Source: Ferdinandcohnia sp036962685 (GTDB taxonomy: Bacteria > Bacillota > Bacilli > Bacillales > Bacillaceae_L). Taken from it: a stretch of DNA of 64,000 nt. Location of the stretch: positions 62,001 to 126,000 of the forward strand of contig NZ_JBALOP010000002.1 in assembly GCF_036962685.1 (NCBI RefSeq), given 5' to 3'. Below the pieces are notes generated by a model. It was not told the DNA's origin, ran no database searches, and was given only the letters and a program-made list of their open reading frames with translations. This document shows, in pieces, positions 42,049-50,207 of the stretch. Position 1 is the first letter of the stretch, and every line of letters begins with the position of its first letter. A program made the position numbers and the translations under genes.

Positions 42049-42855
42049 TTGAACGAACCTATAATTGGATTGGCACTTGGATCTGGTGGTGCAAGAGGAT
42101 TTGCTCATTTGGGTGTAATTAAAGTACTTTTAGAACATAAAATTCCAATCAATCTTATTGCAGGAACGAGCATGGGCTCTTTGGTCGCAAGCTTTTACGG
42201 GGCGGGATTAGATATCGATCGAATGTATAAACTAGCGCTTGCTTTTAAGCGGAAGTATTATTTAGATTTTACTGTTCCAAAAATGGGCTTTATTGCAGGG
42301 AAAAGAGTAAAGGAATTAATCCGTGTCTTTACACATGGTAAAAATATCGAGCAACTTGATATCCCCATAGGCATTGTTGCAACAGATTTATTAACTGGTG
42401 AAAAAGTGGTGTTTCGTAATGGGCCTGTCGCAGATGCAGTCCGAGCAAGCATTGCCATCCCCGGAATTTTTGTTCCTGAAAAAATTGATGGCCGTATTCT
42501 TGTAGACGGAGGTGTCATTGATCGGGTCCCCATTTCTGTTGCAAAAGAAATGGGAGCTGATATAGTTATTGCGGTGGACGTCTCACATGTTAAAATAAAT
42601 GAAGAGGTTACTTCAATATTTGATGTGATTTTACAGAGTATTGATATCATGCAAAAAGAGCTTGTGAAGTATGGAGAATTTTCAACCGATATTATGATCC
42701 GACCACATGTAGGACATTATAGTTCACGTGCTTTCACAAATATTGAGGACATTATCCGAATTGGGGAAGAGGAAACAAGAAAACAACTTCCCGCAATCGA
42801 AGAGGCAATCGCAAAGTGGAGGGAGTCATTACTGAATGAAGAAAAAGAGAAATAA
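42049..42855 (+). CDS. ylbK: Patatin-like phospholipase family protein YlbK
   Basis: 268 residues from TTG 42049, 9 nt after AGGGG; an ATG at 42040 lies inside the ribosome binding site. It has the oxyanion motif GLALGSGGARGFAHLGV, the nucleophile GTSMGS and the Asp of the dyad in LVDGGV. A serine lipid acyl hydrolase of the RssA-like group; the substrate is unknown. Its 3' end overlaps ylbL by 20 nt. Confidence 0.93.
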   Translation: MNEPIIGLALGSGGARGFAHLGVIKVLLEHKIPINLIAGTSMGSLVASFYGAGLDIDRMYKLALAFKRKYYLDFTVPKMGFIAGKRVKELIRVFTHGKNIEQLDIPIGIVATDLLTGEKVVFRNGPVADAVRASIAIPGIFVPEKIDGRILVDGGVIDRVPISVAKEMGADIVIAVDVSHVKINEEVTSIFDVILQSIDIMQKELVKYGEFSTDIMIRPHVGHYSSRAFTNIEDIIRIGEEETRKQLPAIEEAIAKWRESLLNEEKEK

Positions 42856-43864
42856 GGCCTATTTAAAAGCTCTTGCAGTTGGAGTGGTGCTATCAATTCT
42901 AGGCACCTTTATCCAGCTTCCATACTACGTGACAAAGCCTGGAATGGCGACAGAGCTTGAGCCTATTATCAACGTCGAGAACGGCTATAAAGAAGAAGGA
43001 GAATTCATGTTAACGACCATTCGTATGGGGCAAGCCAATATCTTTAGTTATTCTTTAGCTAAGTTCCAAAAATATCATGAAATTTTACCGATTAAACAAG
43101 TAAGACGTAACAATGAAAGTGATGAGGAATATGCCAATCGACAACTGTTTTATATGGAGGATTCACAGGAATCTGCCATTACCGTTGCTTATCAGCATGC
43201 AAATAAGCCTGTAACGGTCAAAAATCATGGAATTTACATAATGGGGATCGTCGAAGGAATGCCTGCAGAAAAAGAACTAAAAGCGGGTGATCGAATTTTT
43301 GCAGTGGATGGAAATGAAATCCAAGAACATACGGAGTTTATGAAGTATGTAGCCGGGAAAAAAGAAAATGATGTCATTACTATTTCAGTCGAGCGAAACG
43401 GTGAAGAGAAAACAGTTGCTGTTCCACTTGCTCCTTTTCCAAATAATCCAGACAAAACAGGAATTGGAATTGAATTAATAACAGATATTGAAGTGGTGAC
43501 CGATCCGAAAATAAAAATTGATACAAAAAAAATCGGTGGTCCTTCTGCCGGACTAATGTTTACACTTGAAATTTATAATCAGTTAACAGAGAAAGACCTT
43601 ACACATGGATTGCGTATTGCGGGTACAGGAACGATTAATATCGATGGAAAGGTTGGACCAATCGGAGGGATTGGTCAAAAAATCGTTGCTGCCGATAGCT
43701 CAGATGTTGATATTTTCTTTGCTCCAAATCAAAATGGTGCTGCAGATTCTGATTACCAACAAGCATTAGCAACAGCGAAGGATATCAAAAGTGATATGAA
43801 AATCGTACCTGTCGATACATTTGAAGATGCACTCAATTATTTAGAGAAACTTGAAGTGAAATAA
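42836..43864 (+). CDS. ylbL: PDZ / Lon-like serine protease YlbL
   Basis: 342 residues: N-terminal membrane anchor (about 8-30), PDZ domain (about 125-200) and a Lon-type (S16) peptidase domain (about 205-335) with the Ser-Lys dyad Ser237 in GGPSAGL and Lys282 in GGIGQK. Family members include SepM, which trims the competence peptide in streptococci; in B. subtilis YlbL is linked to the DNA-damage checkpoint through YneA degradation. Overlaps ylbK. Confidence 0.93.
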   Translation: MKKKRNKAYLKALAVGVVLSILGTFIQLPYYVTKPGMATELEPIINVENGYKEEGEFMLTTIRMGQANIFSYSLAKFQKYHEILPIKQVRRNNESDEEYANRQLFYMEDSQESAITVAYQHANKPVTVKNHGIYIMGIVEGMPAEKELKAGDRIFAVDGNEIQEHTEFMKYVAGKKENDVITISVERNGEEKTVAVPLAPFPNNPDKTGIGIELITDIEVVTDPKIKIDTKKIGGPSAGLMFTLEIYNQLTEKDLTHGLRIAGTGTINIDGKVGPIGGIGQKIVAADSSDVDIFFAPNQNGAADSDYQQALATAKDIKSDMKIVPVDTFEDALNYLEKLEVK

Positions 43865-43874
43865 CAAATACAAG

Positions 43875-43908
43875 CAGCCGCTGCCAAAATTGGGCGGCTG
43901 TTTTATTT
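43875..43908. terminator. Terminator ylbL / tmcAL
   Basis: CAGCCGC, 12-nt loop, GCGGCTG, TTTTATTTTA. The tail ends at the tmcAL stop codon. Confidence 0.88.
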
Positions 43909-45149
43909 TAGAGATATTTTTGTAGTTCTTCATTATATCGAATTGGTGGAGTTACGTATTCCTGTCGTAGAAGTTTTGTGCGAAGAGGCTCAGGAAAAAT
44001 AGTTAAATAAGTTTGAGAAGCCTTCCAATCAAGTGTGAAGAGTTCATCAGAAAATCCTGTTGCCTTTGAGAGGATAGGCAGTTCAACATCCTTTTTTATA
44101 TGGTGTAAATAGCTCTGTCCTTTTTGAGACATGCCGAGTAAGCGAATATAGGTAGCGACAGGTTTTTCATTTATAGGTTTTAGCTGTTCCTTTGTTGTGT
44201 TTGTTAAAATATGTACGCATAGTCTTTGCAATCTTGTCCATGTATAGCGTTTTGTTTTTATTTTTTCCATAAAGTCTTGAAAAGAAGTTGCTTCCGAAAT
44301 ATAAGTGAGTAGCCTATTTTCAATACCTTCTTCTGCTTCATAAATATTTGCTAATTCGGAAGGTGAAGAAGTTAGCAGTCTGTATTTTAACAATGTAAAA
44401 TAATCCTCCCACCGATGGAATAGCAGATTCTCCTTATAATAAGATGAAAGCCATTTGGCAGTGGCAGCGGGAAGATAGCTTTTGATTTCCTCAATATTTT
44501 TTTCAGCTGAAAATAATGTTTTTCGAATGCTTGTTGCGCTAGCAATGGTCTCATGTGAAAATGTCTCGTCATGGTAGCCGGCAGACGTCCTCAAGATGGT
44601 TTCTGCATGAATTGAACTCCTTTGGTCATGGATCGCTTTGACATAATGATAGCCCAAAATATTATTTGGTTTTGATAAATCCACGAATGAATCATGATTT
44701 GAAAGAGAAGAATAGGCGAGAGATGCTGCTTTTGGATAGCTATATCCTTCCTTCATGTATTGCTGGGTCGAGTGGTCATAGGCTTGTTTATTGTTTTGCA
44801 TAAATTCAACAGTTGCTTCAAAGTCATCAATTGTCCCATTTTCACTACCGAAGCAAACTTCCTCACAGTGAAGAGCATTCAGAAGTGAAATCGAACCATT
44901 TGCGAAGTTTTCTGCTTTTTGAGTCGCAAAGGCATATGGTAATTCAATGACGATGTCAACGCCTGCTTCCAAAGCCATTTTCGTTCGTGTCCATTTTGAT
45001 ACTAAGGCAGGTTCCCCTCGTTGAAGAAAATTTCCGCTCATTACTGCAATCGTACAATCTGCATTTGTCTTCCTTTTTGTTTCATCAAGATGGTACTTAT
45101 GTCCATTATGAAATGGATTATATTCAACAACTACGCCAACTGCTTTCAT
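43908..45149 (-). CDS. tmcAL: tRNA(Met) cytidine acetate ligase TmcAL
   Basis: 413 residues from the second of two adjacent ATG codons (better spaced from GGGTGA). Nucleotidyltransferase core at the N-terminus: GVVVEYNPFHNGHKYHLDET with the HIGH-like NGHKYH, then MSGNFLQRGEPALVSKWTR. It acetylates the wobble cytidine of elongator tRNA-Met, using acetate and ATP (formerly YlbM). Convergent with ylbL and divergent from ylbN. Confidence 0.93.
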   Translation of the reverse strand: MKAVGVVVEYNPFHNGHKYHLDETKRKTNADCTIAVMSGNFLQRGEPALVSKWTRTKMALEAGVDIVIELPYAFATQKAENFANGSISLLNALHCEEVCFGSENGTIDDFEATVEFMQNNKQAYDHSTQQYMKEGYSYPKAASLAYSSLSNHDSFVDLSKPNNILGYHYVKAIHDQRSSIHAETILRTSAGYHDETFSHETIASATSIRKTLFSAEKNIEEIKSYLPAATAKWLSSYYKENLLFHRWEDYFTLLKYRLLTSSPSELANIYEAEEGIENRLLTYISEATSFQDFMEKIKTKRYTWTRLQRLCVHILTNTTKEQLKPINEKPVATYIRLLGMSQKGQSYLHHIKKDVELPILSKATGFSDELFTLDWKASQTYLTIFPEPLRTKLLRQEYVTPPIRYNEELQKYL

Positions 45150-45315
45150 CATTTCACCCTTTTTAATTTAAACTTAATTTTTAAATATCATTTTATTGGA
45201 AAAGCTGATATAGTAGAAAAGTATCTACACACCAAGTATAGTGTAAAGAAAAAATATTGACAAATGTAATCCGCAAAGCTATAATTACCTTTGTTGCTCT
45301 TTGAGGTGATTTCAA

Positions 45316-45834
45316 TTGAAATGGACAATTAATCAATTAAATCAGTTGGCTCGAAAAGGCCTAATGATTGATGAAACTGTTGATGTTAAAGACTTAATGG
45401 AGATCGAAAAATCGATACGAGACATCCCTCCGGTGCATGTTACCGGTCGTGCTGATCTCAGTTCTACAAAAGCGAGCTTTCATATAACAATTTCAGGTTC
45501 AATGATTCTGCCTTGTTCTCGAACATTGGTTGATGTGAAATTTCCATTCGAGATCAGAACAACTGAAACGTTTCTACTTAGAGAGACTTCTGATTATGAT
45601 CTAGAGTCGGACGAGGATGTTAATCAAGTTCAAGGTGAAGTAATTGATTTACTTCCACTAATCAAGGAGAATATTTTACTTGAAATACCGATGCAGATTT
45701 TTTGTGATAATTCGAACTCTGAAGATGCTGCGCCACAATCAGGACAAGATTGGGAAGTTATCACTGAAGATGACAAAAAGAACAAGATTGACCCCCGATT
45801 GGCAGGACTAGCAAAATTCTTTGAAGACGAATAA
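45316..45834 (+). CDS. ylbN: DUF177 (YceD-family) protein YlbN
   Basis: 172 residues from TTG 45316 behind GAGGTGAT; begins MKWTINQLNQLARKGL. DUF177 proteins are almost always encoded before rpmF, as here (42 nt apart), and are implicated in 23S rRNA or large-subunit maturation. Conserved VTGRADLSSTKASFHITISG and the C-terminal acidic stretch with DPRLAGLAKFFEDE are visible. Confidence 0.93.
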   Translation: MKWTINQLNQLARKGLMIDETVDVKDLMEIEKSIRDIPPVHVTGRADLSSTKASFHITISGSMILPCSRTLVDVKFPFEIRTTETFLLRETSDYDLESDEDVNQVQGEVIDLLPLIKENILLEIPMQIFCDNSNSEDAAPQSGQDWEVITEDDKKNKIDPRLAGLAKFFEDE

Positions 45835-45876
45835 AATCCATCTTTATCTATTTATTTTTTTAAGGAGGTGGGAATA

Positions 45877-46050
45877 ATGGCTGTACCTTTTAGAAGAACA
45901 TCTAAGACAAGAAAAAGATTACGTCGTACACATTTCAAATTACAAGTGCCTGGTATGGTGGCATGCCCAAATTGTGGTGAAATGAAATTAGCACACCGCG
46001 TATGTAAAGAATGCGGTTCTTACAAAGGAAAAGAAGTTGTTAGCAAATAA
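45877..46050 (+). CDS. rpmF: Ribosomal protein L32 (zinc form)
   Basis: 57 residues beginning MAVPFRRTSKTRKRLRRTH. It has two CxxC pairs, CPNC and CKEC, so it is the zinc-binding (C+) type. AAGGAGGTG lies 6 nt before the ATG. A strong terminator follows. If a zinc-free paralogue exists in the genome it is not in this window. Confidence 0.98.
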   Translation: MAVPFRRTSKTRKRLRRTHFKLQVPGMVACPNCGEMKLAHRVCKECGSYKGKEVVSK

Positions 46051-46066
46051 TTTTGTTAACAAGTTA

Positions 46067-46107
46067 AAAGCGTATCAATAACAATGTTATTGATACGCTT
46101 TTTATTT
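46067..46107 (+). terminator. rpmF terminator
   Basis: AAAAGCGTATCAATAACA and TGTTATTGATACGCTTTT form a long stem with a minimal loop, followed by a T run. Confidence 0.93.
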
Positions 46108-46206
46108 TGTCCGAATCCCCGACAAATCCCTACTCCTTCTTCTTACCAAGTTGATAATCATAATTTTACCAGTACAATAAGAGTAAAAGGGATAAAGGGG
46201 AAAAAT

Positions 46207-46971
46207 ATGTCAAAATACATAGTTACACGTGATGAACAAGGGATTGTTTGGTTTACAATCAATCGACCTGAAAAATGGAATGCAATCGACTATGATGTAA
46301 TGGATGGATTGTTGCAAACCATCACAGAAGTAGAAGAGAAAGAGGATAATCGTGTTTTAGTCATTACGGGAGCTGGACAAAAATCATTCTGTTCCGGTGG
46401 AGATCTATCAGTTTTTCAAAAACTTCAAACTGTAGAAGAAGCATACCAAATGCTTAGCAAGATGGGCATGATTTTATACAAGCTTGTCACATTATCGAAA
46501 CCCACAATTGCTCTATTGAATGGACTAGCAATTGGTGGTGGATGTGAGCTTGCGGCGGCTTGTGACTATAGACTAGCATCTCACGGAAGTAGATTTGGCT
46601 TTGTTCAAGGAAAACAAGGGATTACGACAGGTTGGGGTGGTGCGACTATCTTACTAGAAAGAGTACCAATTGATAAAGCATATCACCTCCTTATGACAGG
46701 GGAAATAACATCTGCCGATGATGGAAAGGCGCTTGGCTTTATTCAACATGTCCTATCAGAAGAAAATGCAATAAAGGATTGTAAAGAATTTATAGCTAAT
46801 GAATTCTTAATTAGTACTAAGGTAGTAAAAGCATATAAAAAGGTAGTGAATAGAAAATGGTGTGCAACAGGGTTGAAAGAGAGAATGCTTGAAGAAATTA
46901 AGGAATGTTCCGCTTTGTGGGTAACGGATGAACATCTTGAAGCCGTTCAAAAAATCATGCGTAAAGAATAA
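46207..46971 (+). CDS. Enoyl-CoA hydratase/isomerase family protein
   Basis: 254 residues from ATG 46207, 6 nt after AAAGGGG; the frame continues upstream through the rpmF terminator, which is not coding. Crotonase fold: VWFTINRPEKWNAID, oxyanion segment SFCSGGDLSVF, and NGLAIGGGCELAAACDYRLAS. The hydratase Glu of the second loop is not obvious in FVQGKQGITTGWGG, so the exact reaction (hydratase, isomerase or a 3-hydroxyisobutyryl-CoA hydrolase-like activity) is open. Not present at this position in B. subtilis. Confidence 0.85.
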   Translation: MSKYIVTRDEQGIVWFTINRPEKWNAIDYDVMDGLLQTITEVEEKEDNRVLVITGAGQKSFCSGGDLSVFQKLQTVEEAYQMLSKMGMILYKLVTLSKPTIALLNGLAIGGGCELAAACDYRLASHGSRFGFVQGKQGITTGWGGATILLERVPIDKAYHLLMTGEITSADDGKALGFIQHVLSEENAIKDCKEFIANEFLISTKVVKAYKKVVNRKWCATGLKERMLEEIKECSALWVTDEHLEAVQKIMRKE

Positions 46972-47052
46972 TTATTCTCTTACTAGAGTGTGAGTAGTCT
47001 ATCTTTTCTATTACATGCATAAGTATAAGTAAAAAGTTTAGGAGGGAAAGAT

Positions 47053-47664
47053 ATGACTTCAACACGTCAAGATGCATGGACACAAGATGAGGATTTATTC
47101 CTTGCTGAAGTGGTTTTGCGCCACATCCGTGAGGGGGGAACACAATTAGGTGCATTTGAAGAGGTAGGTCGTACGTTATCTCGTACTGCAGCTGCCTGTG
47201 GCTTTAGATGGAATTCATATGTACGCAAACAATATAAATCCGGAATCGAACTTGCGAAAAAACAGCGAAAAGAATTAAAAAAGCAAAATGATGGAGAACA
47301 GCTTCAACAACAAGAAACTGAAACTACCGAAATCACAAATAATCATTCAGCTGAGCTACAGCTTAGGGATATTATCCGCTTTCTTGAAGAATATGAAAAA
47401 ACGGAAAACGAGCTCCAAAATGTTATTAAAGAAAATAACAGCTTGAACAATCAAATTAGCAAACTCCAGGAACAAGTTAACACGTTAAAGGCAGAAAATA
47501 ACACATTAGAAAATAATATTCAATTAATTGAGGAAGATTATAAGGCATTGATTGAAATCATGGAACGCGCCCGTAAAATGGTGGTCCTCCAAGAAGATGA
47601 AAGAAGTAAAAAGGTTAAATTTCAAATGGACAGGAATGGGAATCTGGAACGCGTTGAAAAATAA
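47053..47664 (+). CDS. ylbO: RsfA-family transcriptional regulator YlbO
   Basis: 203 residues. N-terminal Myb/SANT-like DNA-binding domain (about 6-60): DAWTQDEDLFLAEVVLRHIREGG and RTAAACGFRWNSYVRKQY. A long coiled coil follows (about 90-180) with repeated ENNSL/ENNTL heptads. RsfA-type regulators act in the forespore under SigF and SigG; YlbO in B. subtilis is a mother-cell SigE-dependent paralogue. AGGAGGG precedes the ATG. Confidence 0.9.
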   Translation: MTSTRQDAWTQDEDLFLAEVVLRHIREGGTQLGAFEEVGRTLSRTAAACGFRWNSYVRKQYKSGIELAKKQRKELKKQNDGEQLQQQETETTEITNNHSAELQLRDIIRFLEEYEKTENELQNVIKENNSLNNQISKLQEQVNTLKAENNTLENNIQLIEEDYKALIEIMERARKMVVLQEDERSKKVKFQMDRNGNLERVEK

Positions 47665-47669
47665 AAAAG

Positions 47670-47705
47670 AAAACAGCTGACATCATGTTCAGCTGTTTTT
47701 CTTTT
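47670..47705. terminator. Terminator ylbO / ylbP
   Basis: AAAACAGCTGA, 8-nt loop, TCAGCTGTTTT, TCTTTT; A run on the left side. Confidence 0.9.
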
Positions 47706-47729
47706 ATCCTATACTCCTGAAGAATTTGT

Positions 47730-48203
47730 TTAGTCGATTTCATGTACTCCTTCAGGGAACCAAAGAAGCGGGTTTTCACCAAGGTCACGCTCCATATTAT
47801 AAGCCGCGGGCGAAAAGCCCATCTTCTCCCAAAACTCTGAAGATTTGACACGTGGATTTGTTTTAATCGGTAGTTTATAGGTTTTGGCATAATCCACTAA
47901 TGCTTTTCCGAAGCCTTTGTTTTGATAATTTGGAAGTACCTCAAGCTTCCACAGTTCTAAGTAGTCCTGAGCTGGTTCAAAATATTTGTTGAATTTTTTA
48001 TCAACACGATAAAGGCTCATTCGCGCCACTAATTTATCACCAAAGAAAATTCCGTAAAAAGGTGAAACGCTATCATTTTCAATTATATTTGATTCAAGGT
48101 CTTCAAGCATGGAGAGCTCCTGGAGACCATATTCCCTAAACTCCTTGAATTCTTCAAGAGTTTTATAGTTTACTAATAATTTCTCAACCTTAGCCGTATA
48201 CAT
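47730..48203 (-). CDS. ylbP: GNAT-fold N-acetyltransferase YlbP
   Basis: 157 residues from the ATG at 48203, preceded on the minus strand by AAGGGGG; a longer frame upstream lacks a ribosome binding site. YlbP family: MYTAKVEKLLVNYKTLEEF, acetyl-CoA-binding LEVLPNYQNKGFGKALVDYA, then FWEKMGFSPAAYNMERDLGE. Substrate unknown. It is divergent from the acyl-CoA carboxylase module. Confidence 0.9.
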   Translation of the reverse strand: MYTAKVEKLLVNYKTLEEFKEFREYGLQELSMLEDLESNIIENDSVSPFYGIFFGDKLVARMSLYRVDKKFNKYFEPAQDYLELWKLEVLPNYQNKGFGKALVDYAKTYKLPIKTNPRVKSSEFWEKMGFSPAAYNMERDLGENPLLWFPEGVHEID

Positions 48204-48299
48204 CTGATATCCCCCTTGCGATTCCACAATGAAAAACTGTTTTAATTTATTATTACATTCATTATATAACAAAATAACAAAAAATTCTGTAGAAAATTA

Positions 48300-48315
48300 T
48301 AGAAAGCGTTTTCAA
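48300..48315 (+). promoter_or_regulatory. Strong candidate cre (CcpA) site
   Basis: TAGAAAGCGTTTTCAA matches 15 of 16 positions of the cre consensus WTGNAARCGNWWWCAW. It lies between ylbP and the acyl-CoA carboxylase operon, 97 nt upstream of ylbP and 325 nt upstream of accC, with repeat B5 in between. Catabolite control of either unit is possible. Confidence 0.6.
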
Positions 48316-48364
48316 TTTGGTGCAGGAATATGTAGATGAATGTAGAAATAATATATTGCACCTT

Positions 48365-48614
48365 TTAACTTTATTCAGCAGAAGCCCTCTATTTTTATAA
48401 GTGGGGGAAGAAAGTATACGAGTAAACAATTCAGTGGGTGTTCAAACCCTGCCTGAATAAAGTTAAGCCTCCGGAGGATGCCATGATTTTTCAAAGGAAG
48501 TTTTTCGAGCAGTAAGATCAAAGACTAAAAACGCCACATCCTGATGTCTTCGTCTTTATGAATCACTTCCTGTTGGCCTAAAAATCGGGCACAAATACGC
48601 CAAGGCGTATTTGA
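48365..48614 (+). repeat. Family B structured repeat, copy B5 (full form)
   Basis: Arms TTAACTTTATTCAG (48365-48378) and CTGAATAAAGTTAA (48453-48466), then the full core. The outer stem keeps pairing by a wobble (TGATTTTT with AAAAATCG). AAAGAC/GTCTTT, ACATC/GATGT and a perfect 3' hairpin AAATACGCC/GGCGTATTT are present. It ends 25 nt before the accC start. With the cre region it fills 48204-48639. Confidence 0.88.
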
Positions 48615-48639
48615 ACTATTGGCGAAAGGGGAAAAGAAC

Positions 48640-49977
48640 TTGAAAAAAGTGTTGATTGCAAACAGGGGAGAAATTGCATCCAGGATTATGAAAACATGTC
48701 ATGAGATGGGGATTGAAACAGTCGCTGTCTATTCTGATGCGGATCACGATTTACCTTTTGTGAAAAATGCAACCGTAGCTTATCGAATTGGTGAGCCACC
48801 GGTCATGAAATCTTATCTTCAAATGAACAAAATCATTGAAATTGCTGAGCAAGAGCAGGTAGATGCCATCCATCCTGGGTACGGGTTTTTATCGGAAAAT
48901 GCATCCTTTGCCAATGCGGCAGCTAAAAAAGGCATTGTTTTCATAGGACCCAAACCGCAGGTTATCTCGTTAATGGGGGATAAGGTGAAAGCGAGACAAA
49001 CAATGATCGATGCGGGTGTGCCTGTTGTGCCAGGGAGTGATGAAGGGATACAAACAATAGAAGATGCCTTGAAACTTGCTGCAGAATTTGGCTACCCTGT
49101 TATGTTAAAGGCAAGTGGCGGCGGTGGCGGAATCGGGATGGTATGCTGCCATTCTGAAGAAGAATTGCAAAAAGCGTTTCAAACAACCAAGGCTAGGGCC
49201 AAGTCGTATTTTGGAAATGATGAAATGTTTATTGAAAAATTCATCCCAAACGCTAGACATATTGAGGTGCAAATTTTTGGCGATCATCATGGCAATATTG
49301 TTCACCTTTTTGAAAGAGATTGTTCAATTCAACGGCGCAATCAAAAGGTGATTGAGGAAACACCCTCACCATTTCTTTCGGAAGAGATACGTGAAAGAAT
49401 CTGTCATGCAGCAAAACAGGCTGCTGAATATGTGGGCTATACAAATGCTGGAACAATCGAATTCATTGTTGATGAACAGGAAAATTTCTATTTTTTAGAG
49501 ATGAATACAAGGCTTCAAGTTGAGCATGCCATTACGGAGATGATTACGAATCTTGATCTTGTAAAATGGCAGCTGCTCGTTGCAAGCGGAGAAAAACTAC
49601 CATTGTCCCAAAATGAAATAAAGCATGAGGGCCATTCAATTGAATTTCGCGTCTATGCTGAAGATCCGATAAAGTTCTTACCATCTCCAGGTAAAATCGA
49701 GGAATTTATGTTACCGCATAACGATAAGGGGGTCCGGGTCGACAGCGGATATAAAGCGGGTAATACAGTTACACCATTTTATGACCCGATGATTGCTAAA
49801 ATAATTATAAAAGCTAACAATCGTCCCGAAGCCATTCAAATAGCTAAGGATTATTTTAATCAAATCGTGATAAAAGGAGTAAAAACGAATATCCCATTAT
49901 TCCAAGATATTATGAATGAAGATACCTATCTTAAAGGAGAATATACAACTAACTATTTAAACATTAGGGGGAGTTAA
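48640..49977 (+). CDS. accC: Biotin carboxylase subunit of an acyl-CoA carboxylase
   Basis: 445 residues from TTG 48640, 6 nt after AAAGGGGA. ATP-grasp biotin carboxylase: KKVLIANRGEIASRIMKTC, HPGYGFLSENASFA, KASGGGGGIGM, and EMNTRLQVEHAITEMI with the conserved Arg/Glu. It carboxylates the biotin carried by the next gene product. Together with the small biotinyl protein and the beta subunit it resembles the B. subtilis YngH-YngHB-YngE set rather than the essential acetyl-CoA carboxylase, so accC is a generic name. Confidence 0.88.
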   Translation: MKKVLIANRGEIASRIMKTCHEMGIETVAVYSDADHDLPFVKNATVAYRIGEPPVMKSYLQMNKIIEIAEQEQVDAIHPGYGFLSENASFANAAAKKGIVFIGPKPQVISLMGDKVKARQTMIDAGVPVVPGSDEGIQTIEDALKLAAEFGYPVMLKASGGGGGIGMVCCHSEEELQKAFQTTKARAKSYFGNDEMFIEKFIPNARHIEVQIFGDHHGNIVHLFERDCSIQRRNQKVIEETPSPFLSEEIRERICHAAKQAAEYVGYTNAGTIEFIVDEQENFYFLEMNTRLQVEHAITEMITNLDLVKWQLLVASGEKLPLSQNEIKHEGHSIEFRVYAEDPIKFLPSPGKIEEFMLPHNDKGVRVDSGYKAGNTVTPFYDPMIAKIIIKANNRPEAIQIAKDYFNQIVIKGVKTNIPLFQDIMNEDTYLKGEYTTNYLNIRGS

Positions 49978-49978
49978 G

Positions 49979-50191
49979 ATGAAGGAAATTACAGCAAGCA
50001 TGGCAGGGACTGTTTTACAAGTATTGGTTTCAGAGGGTGAAGATATTTCAGAAGGTCAAGTGGTTGTCATTCTGGAATCAATGAAAATGGAAATCCCGAT
50101 TGAAAGTGGACTGGTTGGCAAGATTATTAACGTAAAAGTAGATATTGGTGATTTTGTTAACGAGGATGATGTATTACTTGTTCTAGAATAA
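49979..50191 (+). CDS. Small biotin carboxyl carrier (biotinyl-domain) protein
   Basis: 70 residues, a single biotinyl/lipoyl domain. ESMKMEIP contains the biotin attachment site Lys36. It starts 1 nt after accC and 16 nt before the beta-subunit gene, so the three form one unit. It is like YngHB of B. subtilis, which lacks the Ala/Pro linker of AccB. Confidence 0.9.
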   Translation: MKEITASMAGTVLQVLVSEGEDISEGQVVVILESMKMEIPIESGLVGKIINVKVDIGDFVNEDDVLLVLE

Positions 50192-50207
50192 GGAAAGGTG
50201 GGTTACA

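Noticed and set aside
46084..46206. N-terminal extension of the enoyl-CoA hydratase family protein
   Set aside because: It begins in the rpmF terminator, and the family N-terminus starts at MSKYIVTRDEQG, with AAAGGGG upstream.
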